Below the pieces are notes generated by a model, which was given only the letters and a program-made list of their open reading frames with translations, did not search any database and had not been told where the DNA came from. A stretch of 64,000 bases of DNA from Saccharomycopsis malanga (taxonomy: Eukaryota > Ascomycota > Saccharomycetes > Ascoideales > Saccharomycopsidaceae): contig CP025322.1 of assembly GCA_004014935.1 (NCBI GenBank), positions 2,356,001 through 2,420,000 of the forward strand, in the 5' to 3' direction. Made by a program: the position numbers and the translations under genes. Shown one piece after another: positions 63,857 to 64,000 of the stretch (position 1 is the stretch's first letter; each line of letters starts with the position of its first letter).

Positions 63857-64000
63857 CTCATGTAATGCAATGTAATGCTATGCAATGTTCTGTAAGGTAT
63901 ATTTCAGTAACATTATGTACTCTGACGTTCCAATAGTATGATTGATACGTCTCCTGCGAGATCAAGCTAGATAATGTGAGTGTAGGTATTTTCAGGTATA
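63857..64000 (+). mobile_element. Repeat family C, copy C4 (body only, cut by the window end)
   Basis: Plus-strand body without a tRNA-like head, identical over 121 nt to the reverse complement of C2. It continues past the end of the window, so the palindrome is longer than seen here. Confidence 0.68.

Overview
This 64-kb window is nuclear chromosomal DNA of a budding yeast (Saccharomycotina). It carries single-copy yeast genes on both strands: prefoldin, ribosomal proteins eL18 and eL34, Sec22, Mix17, Nej1, HMG-CoA reductase, Sam50, Doc1, Med4, Ale1, Mvp1, Rcl1, Taf4 and a TIP1-type GPI cell-wall protein. Their introns are short, with TACTAAC branch points. Three features point to a lineage outside Saccharomycetaceae: a tRNA-Leu with anticodon AAG, branch points only 8-11 nt from the 3' splice site, and ribosomal-protein promoters that pair a CACGTG (Cbf1-type) with an AGGGCTA (Tbf1-type) site. 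CTG codons are rare, but the window does not settle whether CTG is read as Leu or Ser.

Layout. 0-11 kb: PAC10, RPL18, SEC22, DCS1, RPL34 and MIX17, separated by degenerate tandem repeats and the first dispersed repeats. 11-30 kb: NEJ1, HAM1, HMG1, SAM50, ECM9-like, tRNA-Leu, DOC1, ALB1, NNF2-like and MED4. 30-49 kb: CMG1, ALE1, MVP1, RCL1, TAF4 and JID1, set in repeat-rich intergenic DNA. 49-64 kb: only a WHI5/NRM1-type repressor, a GPI cell-wall protein and an INP1-like gene, in about 10 kb of repeats and one very long GC-richer promoter.

The most unusual content is between the genes. At least four families of short interspersed repeats start with a tRNA-like Pol III promoter (A and B boxes) and so look like SINEs. 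I call them A (about 300 bp, some 22 copies plus fragments), B (about 1 kb, 5 copies), C (about 330 bp, palindromically arranged at the right edge) and D (tRNA-like head of about 90 bp, 5 copies). Such a load is not expected in a budding yeast. One A copy (46198-47290) has its B-box segment replaced by about 0.7 kb of antisense, decayed RNA polymerase I subunit gene (RPA135). One B copy runs into an A-type 3' tail. No LTR or virus-like element, CRISPR array, rRNA or bacterial-type feature was seen.

The genes are ordinary housekeeping functions with no evident operon or pathway cluster. Regulatory logic is visible in several promoters: a sterol-response core upstream of HMG1, MluI cell-cycle boxes upstream of the WHI5/NRM1-type gene, and about 50 TGCA tetramers in the 2.6-kb region upstream of the GPI cell-wall gene.
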